A stretch of DNA of 64,000 nt from Rachicladosporium sp. CCFEE 5018 (Eukaryota; Ascomycota; Dothideomycetes; Cladosporiales; Cladosporiaceae), in the NCBI GenBank assembly GCA_002077045.2, contig KZ111143.1, positions 62,001 to 126,000 of the forward strand, in the 5' to 3' direction. Of the stretch, positions 32,839 to 41,990 are shown piece by piece; within the stretch, counting starts at the first letter, position 1, and each line of letters opens with the position of its first letter. The notes beneath the pieces were generated by a model. It saw only the letters and a program-made list of their open reading frames with translations, ran no database searches and was not told the origin of the DNA. The translations under genes and the position numbers were made by a program.

Positions 32839-34638
32839 ATGGCTACTTCCACTCCAGCTCCATACCACGTTTCGCCGTCTCACCATGAGACCATCGTCGA
32901 GACTATAGAAACAACGGATGAGACTATGGCAATACCGACAGTGGAGACAAGACATATGTCACCCACAATGCGAGACGACCATGCGGCACCAGCGATGAGT
33001 AGGTCGGCCAAGAGACATCGCACTCGTCGGCGCAACAAGTCACGCCTGGCGCTGGAGCAGGCTCATGGCACTCTTACTCCGGTCTCCTTACCTACCAATC
33101 CTAGCCGCACAGCAGCTGACGAGCTGCGCGGAAGCCTCTCTCGTCATCGAATCAACTCTGGTGCCCATCGCGCTGTAGTACCAGCCAAGGACACCCGCGT
33201 CGCAGCGCCCGACCATATCGAGCCGCCCATCACACCCAGGAGCGTTGCCAATCGCGCTCTCTCGCTCCCATCCAACGAGGAACCCTTGTCACGCGAAGTG
33301 GACAACGGACGTCAAGAGACAATAGGAGATCAGAGTCTGGCCGCCAACGGTACCGGAGCGGATCAGCCTGACACTGCCGATATCGATGTACAGTACTGCG
33401 CAGAGTGCAACATCAAGTGCGACAGCGCAGAAGCCCTCAAGTATCACATCATCAGCAGCCACGCCGTTCTTCGCGTGTTTGCTTGCCCACAATGCGACGT
33501 CGTCGAATGCAACGAGCTGGAGGCGCTTCGCCACGTCATTTGGAGCCACAATGCTCCTAAGCCAAGCTTCGAGATCATCCATCAGTATGCGGTACCAGGC
33601 GGTCTATGGAAGCTGGAGAAGCTGCGGAACATCACGTCTGTCGATTCCGCGCCGTACCTGATGCCCTCTTCCGGCAGCTTGAACTTGCGCATCCCCTGGC
33701 CGAAAGCTGAGAAGAGAGATGGCGCGGCTTCAGATCATGCCAATACGCCGTATGTGGCCAGACCTAGACGGCAGACCTTCAACGCTCCATCCAAACCAGT
33801 CGGCAGTGCGATCCTTAACGGGGTCAAGGCTTTGCCCATCAAGGAAGCCACGGTCAAGCAATGCACTTGCGACAGCACGCAAGAAGCGATCAAAGGCAAC
33901 GTCCCACGCCCACCGAACTCATTTATGGTCTTCCGCAGCTGGTACGCCAAGCGCAACGGTGCTCTCGGCAGCGCTCAGCAGTTGATGTCGTCTGCTGCCG
34001 GAAGGGCGTGGAATGATCTAGATGAGATCGAGAAGGAGCGCTTCAAGTTTATGGCTGACGAGTCCGCCGCGCAGCATGTGGCGGACAATCCAGGCTACAA
34101 GTATGACCCGCTACGGAAGGTGAAGCTGGCCTTTGGAGACGAGAGTTGTGTGTGTGGCGCTTTCGAAGCAAATTGCGATGCATTGAAGAGGGTGATGCGG
34201 AAGCGAAGTGGCAAGAGGGGAGCCAGTCGGAAGAGTACCAGGAGGAAGGTGGAGAGTGATGAAGACGCGGATAGCGAGAGTGAGGTGAAGATTGTGAAGC
34301 GGAGCGTCACGAGGTCTATGGGGATGAGGATGGCGTCCCGTAAGCGGTCGGTGGCGGATATGGAGGGTGGGTATGATAGTGGCTCGAGCCCTCGTCTGCC
34401 GTCCCCTGCTAGAGTGAGGAAGAAGCAGAGAGATGAGTGGCTAAGAAAGGCCCAATGGTGGTGGTGGTGGCGGTGGCTGCAAGATGTGAGTAGCAAGAGT
34501 GTCCTACTCTGTGCTTCAGTCTCCTTTTCAGCCAGACAGTGTCGCTCCGTCCTTAGATGCCTGCACATGCCCTTCATTCGCTCTTTCCTCGTGCTCTCAT
34601 ACGCGGGCCGTCTCGATCCGTGTGACTGCAACACTTGA
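32839..34638 (+). CDS. protein with two C2H2-like fingers and an HMG box
   Basis: 599-codon frame from ATG 32839 (MATSTPAPYHVSPSHHE). A basic patch (RSAKRHRTRRRNKSRL) lies near residue 55. Two C2H2-like fingers start near residues 187 and 216 (CAECNIKC...HIISSH and CPQCDVVEC...HVIWSH), then FEIIHQYAVPGG. From about residue 356 an HMG box reads RPPNSFMVFRSWYAK, LMSSAAGRAWNDLDEIEKERF and NPGYKYDPLRK, like fungal MATA-HMG/SOX-type boxes. A basic tail with RKRSGKRGASRKSTRRK follows, and a Trp run from a TGG repeat. The last 50 residues look like noncoding read-through, and a GTGAGT donor at 34486 could end or extend this gene differently. Probably a nuclear DNA-binding protein. I know no described protein with this combination. 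Confidence 0.7.
   Translation: MATSTPAPYHVSPSHHETIVETIETTDETMAIPTVETRHMSPTMRDDHAAPAMSRSAKRHRTRRRNKSRLALEQAHGTLTPVSLPTNPSRTAADELRGSLSRHRINSGAHRAVVPAKDTRVAAPDHIEPPITPRSVANRALSLPSNEEPLSREVDNGRQETIGDQSLAANGTGADQPDTADIDVQYCAECNIKCDSAEALKYHIISSHAVLRVFACPQCDVVECNELEALRHVIWSHNAPKPSFEIIHQYAVPGGLWKLEKLRNITSVDSAPYLMPSSGSLNLRIPWPKAEKRDGAASDHANTPYVARPRRQTFNAPSKPVGSAILNGVKALPIKEATVKQCTCDSTQEAIKGNVPRPPNSFMVFRSWYAKRNGALGSAQQLMSSAAGRAWNDLDEIEKERFKFMADESAAQHVADNPGYKYDPLRKVKLAFGDESCVCGAFEANCDALKRVMRKRSGKRGASRKSTRRKVESDEDADSESEVKIVKRSVTRSMGMRMASRKRSVADMEGGYDSGSSPRLPSPARVRKKQRDEWLRKAQWWWWWRWLQDVSSKSVLLCASVSFSARQCRSVLRCLHMPFIRSFLVLSYAGRLDPCDCNT
34456..34476 (+). repeat. TGG trinucleotide repeat
   Basis: Five TGG units, one CGG and one more TGG. 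In the frame of the HMG-box gene this encodes five Trp, Arg, Trp, which is unusual for a protein tail. It is a short microsatellite and a likely site of length variation. Confidence 0.8.
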
Positions 34639-34708
34639 TCTTATCCTACGTTCCAGCTCCATTTCACATCGTCTCATCCTTATCACTACGGCTGTCCTCA
34701 CGTGCACC

Positions 34709-36001
34709 ATGGACGACACCGACCACGGCCTTGACGCAGGTCATCGCGTGGATGGATTTTCTCTCATCAAACAGGAGTATGGCGATGACGATGATATCAG
34801 ATCCGCCGGTGGTACAGCCCTGAGCGGACTGCCTTCCGTGAGCGACGAGATTCGTGCGCGCGCGGCCAACAGACTCACGGACAACATCATTACTTCCCTC
34901 CAGCTGCGTGTCAAACCTATGCCTCTTGAGCGCTTGGCCATCAACACGACGGGCCACAAGGCTGCGACCATCCTCGCAATCGCTCTGCATTACACCACAG
35001 ATACGATCGCTGCTTTTGTCAACCGTTCCGAGGACGAAGTGTTGGAGATGATTGCTCAAGCCATGCTCGATCACGGAAGAGGCAAGGCTGTCAAAGTGGC
35101 GAACCTGATCGCCCTGCACGATGAATTCACGAGTCGACACACTGCCTTTTCCACGGATCCGGCGAAAGTCACCTGCTGCTCGAAGGTCACGCGAAAGGGC
35201 AAGGCAATTGTCCAGCAAGCAGTGATCAAGCCAGAAATTGGGCAGCAAAACCATAAGTCGAAAGTGTTTCCTGATGCGCGCAGCTCCACTCTTTCGGCGA
35301 TCTGCACCAACAAGCTTGCAGGCGTAAAGTCAGAGCTGCTGTTGCAGACTCTCCAGCTAGAAGTCACCCCGATGGAGAAGCTGGATTCGCATCCCACCGC
35401 ATGGCGCGCCGACATCGTTCTTGCAGTCTCGCTGCACTACACTCGACCGACGATGGCTCGGCACTGTCAACTAGACGAAGATGTGCTCGCCATAACGATT
35501 CATTCGGCAGCAAATGTACAGTGGAGCGCCATTGGCTTGGACGGTAATCACATCCGTGCTATCTGCGCCGAGCTTCGTCGTCGCCACACCAAGAACGAGA
35601 GGCTACCCAACCGAGTGCGCTGCTGTGGCCCAGATGGACAGATCCGGTGGGGCTGTGAGAGAGCAGAACGACTCAAACAGAAGAAGGAACGCAGCAAGTT
35701 TGAGAGGTTTACGGAGAACTTGAGGCAGCTTGAAATGGTGCCGCTGACGAGTGCTGAGCAGGCGAGGAGACGTAGCGAGAGAGCCCAGCGCAGGTCAATG
35801 AACACGGTCCAGACGGACGTCGTTGCCACTGGGAGAGACAGACGTACGGAGAGGTCGCAGCGTAGGGCGAGGACTGCGGTCCAGAGGAACGCCGATGGAG
35901 CGCGCAGAGAGCTGTTGGAGGATACCATTCGAGGATGTCGCTCTGGGAGTGTGAGAGGCGGTCGGGAGGATACTCGGCCACTGATTCTTCAGTGTAGGTG
36001 A
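34709..36001 (+). CDS. protein with two copies of an unrecognised ~100-residue domain
   Basis: 430 codons from an ATG in CACCATGG at 34706-34713. I do not recognise the family. The protein has an internal duplication. Residues about 55-158 and 205-306 both run LQL-x-V-x-P-M-x2-L, then an Ala/Ile-rich helix ending ALHYT or SLHYT. Next comes a helix-turn-helix-looking stretch (TIAAFVNRSEDEVLEMI versus TMARHCQLDEDVLAITI), then a basic helix and a final V-x-CC pair (VTCCS, VRCCG). The spacing from LQL to CC is about 90 residues in both. A long Arg/Gln/Glu-rich helical tail follows (RRRSERAQRRS). HTH-like DNA binding is a guess. The frame is also open upstream to 34499, so it might be joined to the preceding gene by splicing. 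Confidence 0.6.
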   Translation: MDDTDHGLDAGHRVDGFSLIKQEYGDDDDIRSAGGTALSGLPSVSDEIRARAANRLTDNIITSLQLRVKPMPLERLAINTTGHKAATILAIALHYTTDTIAAFVNRSEDEVLEMIAQAMLDHGRGKAVKVANLIALHDEFTSRHTAFSTDPAKVTCCSKVTRKGKAIVQQAVIKPEIGQQNHKSKVFPDARSSTLSAICTNKLAGVKSELLLQTLQLEVTPMEKLDSHPTAWRADIVLAVSLHYTRPTMARHCQLDEDVLAITIHSAANVQWSAIGLDGNHIRAICAELRRRHTKNERLPNRVRCCGPDGQIRWGCERAERLKQKKERSKFERFTENLRQLEMVPLTSAEQARRRSERAQRRSMNTVQTDVVATGRDRRTERSQRRARTAVQRNADGARRELLEDTIRGCRSGSVRGGREDTRPLILQCR

Positions 36002-36166
36002 AGTGGAGGCGGCGGATTGAGCAGAGGCGAATGCACCAGGAGGACGAGTAAGTGTAGGACGAGTACCTGGTGAGGCTTGAGACGATCTTTACTGGCGAGC
36101 AGGGCACCAAGATCATAAAGTGGCATTACAAGGTTTCCTGTACTGTCGAGAATTTTTTGGCTGGCT

Positions 36167-36730
36167 TCATGCGGTTGTACCGCTCTGCTGCATAGCACCC
36201 TGTATCTGCATGATCTGCGGAAGTCAGCTTCACAATAACGAGGGCAAGGGCTTTCGTGAACACAGACCTCCGTTCTCTTCCCTTCACTTTTCTCTTGTAT
36301 CTCCTTGATACTTCCCTCGATGCGTTTGCTAGGTCTCATTAGTGCTGATCCTTCATCTGGCTGTTCAATATTGCACACATCTCGCCACCAATGTACTCCA
36401 ACCTGCCGTCCACAGTACTCTTCGCCTCTGCTGTATCTTGCTTCAGCAGTACTGGGCCAACGAGCTTGTAAATGTTCGCATCGTCTGCGAGTGTGCTGAA
36501 TTCCTATCGTTCGTTAGCACAAGGAAAGAGCAACTCTAGCATGAAGCCTACTTTCTGCACACTCTTGTTTTCCTGCTGCTGGCTTTCGAGTTTCTGCCGC
36601 GCGGTGACGAGACTGCTCATCTCTGTGGTCGTATCAGTATGATTTCGCAGAGCCAATTTGGGTCGATATTACCCGTTTGGAAGCCTTGATACTCGTCGGA
36701 CAGCGCTTGCAGCTGCTTCTGCTGCGCCAT
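36167..36730 (-). CDS. YKE2: prefoldin subunit 6
   Basis: A beta-type subunit of the hexameric prefoldin chaperone that delivers actin and tubulin to the TRiC chaperonin. Five exons: 36730-36673, 36622-36552, 36503-36379, 36328-36268, 36214-36167; 363 coding bases, 120 residues, phases all consistent. The start is MAQQKQLQALSDEYQGFQT, then EMSSLVTARQKLESQQQENK. The hairpin core follows with NIYKLVGPVLLKQD and EYIGGEIKRIEGSIKEIQ, and a Gln-rich C-terminal helix (IMQIQGAMQQ). Length and coiled-coil/hairpin order are those of Pfd6. Each intron is only 44-54 bases, which is why no long open frame shows the gene. It converges tail to tail with the repeat-domain gene ending at 36001. Confidence 0.88.
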
Positions 36731-37082
36731 GATGAGGGAAAGGAAAGTTGCAAAATGATCAAGGATTCATGTTGGAACCTATGTTCCCTACTCCTTCGCG
36801 TTGCTTATCTGCTCATCTGCTTTGACTCAATAGAATTATATACAGTATTTATATACCGCGTTGATCAAGGTGAAGTCTTGATAGCTGCACTCACTGCCCT
36901 GCCAAGCCCAACCCTGGCTCGCCTGGATCGTCACTGAGAGCCTCCGATACCAGAACATCAACATTCGGCAACACATTCCCTTCCTTCCCATAGCACAGTC
37001 TGCATTACATCCCACTCCTGCCTAGTGTATCGCCACTCACCTCACTGGCTCGTCCATTAGCCCCACCTCAACACCACCCACT
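36731..37082. promoter_or_regulatory. divergent promoter region, prefoldin 6 / VPS4
   Basis: A head-to-head spacer of about 350 bases with an AT-rich run (ATTATATACAGTATTTATATACC near 36835-36860) that could serve as a TATA element. It also has a pyrimidine-rich, CAC-rich leader just before the VPS4 ATG at 37083. Confidence 0.4.
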
Positions 37083-38381
37083 ATGTCCAACACCGACTTC
37101 CTCGGCCGGGCGATCGATGTCGTCAAGAAAGCGATCGAGCAGGACACCGCTGGCGAATACGAGAAAGCCTACCAACAGTACTACCAAGCCCTTGAGCTTT
37201 TCATGCTCGCGCTGAAATGGGAGAAGAACGCCAAGTCGAAGGAGATGATCCGGACCAAGGCAGCAGAGTACATGGAGCGGGCAGAGAAGCTGAAGAAGCA
37301 TCTCGAGGAGCAAGACAGCACGTCAAAGCGGAAGCCGGCGGCGATGGGTAATAACGGCACCGCGAGCAATGGCACGGGCAAGGCGGAGGAGGACGAGGAT
37401 GCTGATAGCAAGAAGTTGAGGGGCGCGTTGCAGGGTGCTATACTCACTGATAAGCCGAATATCAAGTGGGAGGATGTGGCTGGTTTAGAGGGAGCGAAGG
37501 ATGCGTTGAAGGAGGCCGTCATTCTGCCGATCAAGTTTCCGCATTTGTTTACTGGGAAGAGGCAGCCGTGGAAGGGCATCTTGCTGTATGGACCGCCTGG
37601 AACGGGCAAGTCATATCTTGCGAAGGCGGTGGCGACGGAAGCGAACAGCACATTCTTCTCGGTCAGCAGTTCAGATCTTGTCAGCAAGTGGATGGGTGAG
37701 AGTGAGAGATTGGTCAAGCAGCTCTTCAACATGGCACGTGAGAACAAGCCGAGCATCATCTTCATTGACGAGATTGATGCACTGTGTGGACCGAGAGGTG
37801 AGGGCGAGTCGGAGGCGTCACGGAGAATCAAGACGGAGTTGCTGGTGCAGATGGATGGTGTAGGGAGGGACAGCAAGGGTGTGCTTATTCTGGGAGCAAC
37901 AAATATCCCCTGGCAACTGGACGCTGCGATCAGGAGACGCTTTCAGCGAAGAGTGCACATCAGCTTGCCGGATCAACCTGCACGGATGAAGATGTTTGAG
38001 CTGGCTGTGGGGACGACGCCATGTGATCTCAAAGGAGACGACTTCAAGACGTTGTCAAAGCTGAGTGAAGGATACTCTGGATCTGATATCACGATCGCAG
38101 TGCAGGACGCGTTGATGCAGCCGGTGCGAAAAATTCAGACGGCAACTCATTACAAGAAGGTAGATGTTGACGGCGTTGAGAAGTTGACGCCTTGCAGTCC
38201 GGGCGATCCTGGAGCGATTGAGATGAACTGGGTGGATATCGAGACTGATCAGTTGCTCGAGCCGCCTTTGCAGGTGAAGGATTTTATCAAGGCGATCAAG
38301 GCATCAAGACCGACGGTCAGCAACGATGATCTGGTCAAGAATACCGAGTGGACGAAGGAGTTCGGGAGTGAGGGCGCTTGA
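37083..38381 (+). CDS. VPS4: Vps4, AAA ATPase that disassembles ESCRT-III
   Basis: Intact 432-codon single exon. Vps4 recycles ESCRT-III from endosomal membranes during multivesicular-body formation. The N-terminal MIT domain is visible in residues 1-75 (FLGRAIDVVKKAIEQDTAGE, YYQALELFMLALKWEKN). A linker and the AAA module follow, with NIKWEDVAGLEGAKDALKEA, Walker A GPPGTGKS near residue 170, Walker B IIFIDEIDAL near 225 and the sensor/Arg-finger region AIRRRFQRRVHI. The Vps4-specific C-terminus is also clear (KTLSKLSEGYSGSDI, TPCSPGDPGAIEMNW and a final SNDDLVKNTEWTKEFGSEGA). Nothing is broken, which contrasts with several neighbours. Confidence 0.96.
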   Translation: MSNTDFLGRAIDVVKKAIEQDTAGEYEKAYQQYYQALELFMLALKWEKNAKSKEMIRTKAAEYMERAEKLKKHLEEQDSTSKRKPAAMGNNGTASNGTGKAEEDEDADSKKLRGALQGAILTDKPNIKWEDVAGLEGAKDALKEAVILPIKFPHLFTGKRQPWKGILLYGPPGTGKSYLAKAVATEANSTFFSVSSSDLVSKWMGESERLVKQLFNMARENKPSIIFIDEIDALCGPRGEGESEASRRIKTELLVQMDGVGRDSKGVLILGATNIPWQLDAAIRRRFQRRVHISLPDQPARMKMFELAVGTTPCDLKGDDFKTLSKLSEGYSGSDITIAVQDALMQPVRKIQTATHYKKVDVDGVEKLTPCSPGDPGAIEMNWVDIETDQLLEPPLQVKDFIKAIKASRPTVSNDDLVKNTEWTKEFGSEGA

Positions 38382-38582
38382 TCTCGCAGGCATGAACCAT
38401 ACATGAATACAGCGACTCCGACAAGACCTCGCATCTCACGGCCTCCTCCACAGCTTGGCGCACTACATTACCCGGATTTAACCGTAGCTAAGCATTGCTG
38501 CACATCACGATACGGTCATCGCCACTGCTATTGTTGATAATATTGGCTGTTTCCTTCTTCGATCTCTCAGCAGCATAATAAC

Positions 38583-39586
38583 ATGATGGCGCAATCCCAG
38601 TATCACAGCTTTCACAGACCGAGGTCGACCATTTCTTACAGCATGGTTGGGTGAAGCTGTCGGAGTGCTTCACACAAGAGCAGGCCGACAAACTAATCGG
38701 CACAGTATGGACACGACTAGGCATGGACCCGAATGACAGATCAACATGGCACACCGAGCGAACCAACATGCCTTCACACAACAAGTTCCTCGCCTCAGAT
38801 TTCGCGCCTAAAGCGTGGAAAGCCATCTGCGATCTCGTAGGTGGTGAGGACAGGGTCGCAGAATACAACAAAACCTGGAATGATGGCCTGATCGTCAATC
38901 TCGGCACGCCTGAAGGTCACAACAAGGAAATCGACCCCCGAGAATTGCCCGGCTGGCACGTCGACGGCGATTTCTTCGCACATTTCCTCGACTCGCCCGA
39001 GCAGGGCTTGCTAGTCATCCCTCTCTTCACAGACATCGCAGAAGGCGGCGGTGGGACCTACATCTGCCCTGCTGCAATACCCGAAATGGCAGCGTATCTT
39101 TACGACCATCCCGAAGGCGTCAGCCCACGCATGACACCTCGTGCACAGAACCCGAAATGGCAGCCGGAGCAAGGCCTCAAATTCTTCAACGATCTTGCCG
39201 GCCGCATGCCACGAGATGGTTTTGTTGAAGCGCACGGCAAGATGGGCGATGTGTATCTCCTGCACCCGCTCATGTTGCACTCGGCTAGCAATAATAAGCT
39301 TCGGAATTTGCGGATCATTACGAATCCGCCTGTGAGCTTGAACGAGCCGATGAAGTTTTACAGGGAGGATGGAGCGTATAGTGCCGTCGAGAAGAAGACT
39401 ATTGCTGCGCTTGAGGGGAGGGATTTGAAGGGCTGGGAGATTACTGGTAGCAGGGATGAGGTTATTCCGGAGAGGCTGAAGAGGCAGCATGAGTTGAAGG
39501 TTGCTGAATTGAAGAGGTTGGCGGAGCTGGAGAAGGGTGGAGCGGGCATCGATGCGCAGGTCAAGGAGGTAGGGATTACGGCGTGA
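38583..39586 (+). CDS. phytanoyl-CoA dioxygenase-like protein (Fe/2-oxoglutarate oxygenase)
   Basis: The frame is open from about 38585 to 39586. It reads AIPVSQLSQTEVDHFLQHGW, then the jelly-roll core with PGWHVDGDFFAHFLDSPEQG (the HxD iron-binding pair is WHVDGD), LVIPLFTDIAEGGGGTYICP, and GDVYLLHPLMLHSASNN with the distal His and LRNLRIITNPP with an Arg expected to hold 2-oxoglutarate. A basic helix ends the protein. The start is unclear: ATGs at 38583 and 38586 lie one frame away from the coding frame, so either a base is missing at about 38586 or a short upstream exon exists. Fungal members act on diverse small molecules, so no substrate is proposed. Confidence 0.75.
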
Positions 39587-40061
39587 AGACGGGTAGATTG
39601 TGATGTACAAGTAGGCCATGCCAAGCCATGGATCGTGTCTTTCAGTTCTACCTCGCACGCGCCTTTGCGTCAGCTTCCTAGCGATGTTTTGCTGAAGTTC
39701 TAGTTTATTCGCTCTCTTCTCGATGGCACATGCCTAATCCTCTCATGGCCGTGGAAGGGCCGTCCATGTACCGTGCCGCGGGGTCGAGTCTGGGGCATTG
39801 ACGCGTTCCTTCAGGTGCCGGTCGTGGCAGAGGGGTAGACATCGACTTCGCAGCAGTTACACGTCCAACCGCAGCATGCCGACGTCAAGATCTCATCGAT
39901 TGCGGCATGGGCAGGGCATCATTCTCAAGCTCTAATGCCATCAATCGGCCCGTCAAGCTGCTTATAGATGAGGTATATCCGCTGTAGGGAGGACATATAC
40001 CTAGCCTCCTTCAGGTAAAGTTCTATTCCCTCCCACGAGTTCCCTTCCGTATTTCGTCAAG
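39587..40061. other. promoter region of the invertase gene
   Basis: 475 bases between the dioxygenase-like gene and the invertase. It is GC-rich around 39760-39800 and has AT-richer steps at 39960-40000 (GCTTATAGATGAG, GGTATATCC), 60-100 bases before the ATG, which may include a TATA element. CreA-like sites are listed separately. Confidence 0.45.
39778..39795. promoter_or_regulatory. paired CreA/Mig1-like sites upstream of invertase
   Basis: GCGGGG (39778-39783) and CTGGGG (39790-39795) both fit the fungal carbon-repressor consensus SYGGRG, six bases apart and about 270 bases upstream of the invertase ATG. Established: CreA/Mig1 represses invertase genes on glucose. Inference: these are functional here. 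Such six-base matches are common by chance. Confidence 0.3.
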
Positions 40062-41898
40062 ATGCATTCGGCTGCCCGATTACTTGCGGCCGTCTGCCTC
40101 GCGGGCGATGTGCTTGCTCAGACTAGCACGTACTTCTCACCTGGAGTGCCGACAGACATTCCCATTCCTGGTAATTATACAGGCGCCTACCGTCCTCGCG
40201 TACACTTCTCGCCACCTACGGAGTTCATGAATGGTACGACTTCGTCTTGCCCCAGGCTGAGACGGTGCTGACGTGCTTGTTCGATGGAAGATCCCAATGG
40301 CATGTTCGTGGATGCAGATGGCCTCTGGCATCTATACTATCAGTATGACCCGACCGCGACTGTAGCTGGGAATCAGCACTGGGTAAGTCTCACAGCGTTA
40401 TTATCCTGATATTGCTGATATAGTTTAAGGGCCACGCCACAAGCAAAGATCTCTACACTTGGGAGAATCAAAAGATCGCCCTCTGGACCCCAAACAACTA
40501 CACCTTCGTTTTCTCCGGGTCAGCAGTCGTCGATGTCAACAACACATCTGGTTTCTTTCCGAATCAGACAAATGGTGTAGTGGCGATTTACACGCTTGCT
40601 CAGTATCCCAATAATGCTCCGGGTCCTCAGACGCAGAACATCGCGACCAGTCACGACGGAGGCTATACTTTTGATGCTTACGCCAGCAATCCGGTCATTG
40701 ACTCGACTTCCACGCAGTTTCGTGACCCTAAAGTGCTGTGGTACAAACCCGGCCAGCACTGGGTGATGGTCCTATCTTTTGCTGCGGACTTCTCGATTGG
40801 TATCTACACTTCGCCTGACCTCAAGGACTGGACGGCACAGTCGAATGTCACAAATGTGGGACTGCTAGGACTGCAGTACGAGTGTCCGAACCTAGTTGAG
40901 ATTCCTTGGGAGGACGGACCACAGGAGACGGCTTGGCTGCTGGCGATCTCGATCAATCCTGGTGCTCCGTTGGGTGGTAGTATCACTCAGTACTTTGCCG
41001 GTGATTTTAATGGCACGCATTTCGAGCCTTTCGATCGCGCGGCCAGAATTGCGGACTTCGCGAAAGACAACTATGCTGGCCAATGGTTCTCTGGTATTCC
41101 TGGAACAGAGCCACAAGTATCAATAGCTTGGGCCTCCAATTGGCAGTAGTACGTGTCTTCTCGTGATGTGTTGCTACGTCGAGCTGACACAGACCTACTC
41201 AGCACTCAACAAGTCCCACCGGCCCCACAGAAGGCTGGCGCAGTCAAATGTCGCTACCTCGTGTGAATTACCTCAAGAATGCCACTCGAATCGGCTATGT
41301 CCTCGTCAGCGAGCCCTACAACATCTCCGCAGTCTACACCCAAGAGCTGGCCTACAACAGCAGCCTCGGCAACAGCTCAATCCTACTAGACTACTCCACA
41401 GTGGAATCCGCCGCCCTCTACTTCGAAGCGAACATCACCTCCCTCTCCCCAACAACCGCAGTCGGAGCGCTGAACTTCACCTTCTCCAGCTCCGTCTCAG
41501 GCGAGTACATCACAGGCGGTACCATAGTCAACGGCGACACCTGGCTCGATCGCGGACATACATATGCATTTGACAATCCGTTCTTTACGAACAAATTTTA
41601 TGCGACTGGTCTGTATAGCGGGAGCGATAACGGGACCTGGACAATCAGCGGCGTGATCGATCGGTCCATTTTCGAGGTCTTTGTCAATGGCGGCGAGCAG
41701 TCTGGGACCATGACGTTCTATGCCACGCAGCCGCTGGACACGATGAGGATTGGCGCTGCGGGGATTGCGCCGAATGCGACGGTCAGTGTTGGGGTGTGGG
41801 CGCTGGCTGATACGTGGGCTGGGTTGGCGGATGCGAACGGGACTGTGACAGGGAATGTCACGAGTGGTGCTGGAAATGGGACGTATGGCCGGATGTGA
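40062..41898 (+). CDS. secreted GH32 beta-fructofuranosidase (invertase)
   Basis: Hydrolyses sucrose and related fructans outside the cell. Exons: 40062-40233, 40291-40382, 40430-41148 and from 41203 (or 41214) to 41898. A signal peptide (MHSAARLLAAVCLAGDVLA) is followed by the GH32 nucleophile motif EFMNDPNG spliced together across intron 1 (Asp58). The transition-state motif FRDPKV follows (Asp187), and the acid/base motif QYECPNL (Glu239). A C-terminal beta-sandwich has TWTISGVIDRSIFEVFVNGG. Many N-x-S/T sites are present. At the last intron, acceptor 41202 gives the usual NWQYTQ...PTGPTEGWR only if one base is missing near 41216. An acceptor at 41213 keeps the frame with four fewer residues, so either a splice variant or another single-base error. 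Confidence 0.92.
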
Positions 41899-41990
41899 AA
41901 AGGTGCGACGCATCAGGCTTCCATTGGCGTACTACGATCAGATTTATGTGGCTGATCTCTCCGTAGCGTGTAAGGTGTGTTTATTTCGTC

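Noticed and set aside
35989..36378. 129-codon frame on minus as a separate gene
   Set aside because: It is a chain of prefoldin 6 exon 4, introns and flank read without splicing.
37181..37876. 231-codon frame on minus
   Set aside because: Antisense shadow of VPS4.
39011..39658. 215-codon frame on minus
   Set aside because: Antisense to the dioxygenase-like gene, whose plus-strand frame has the iron-binding motifs; Leu/Arg-rich shadow.
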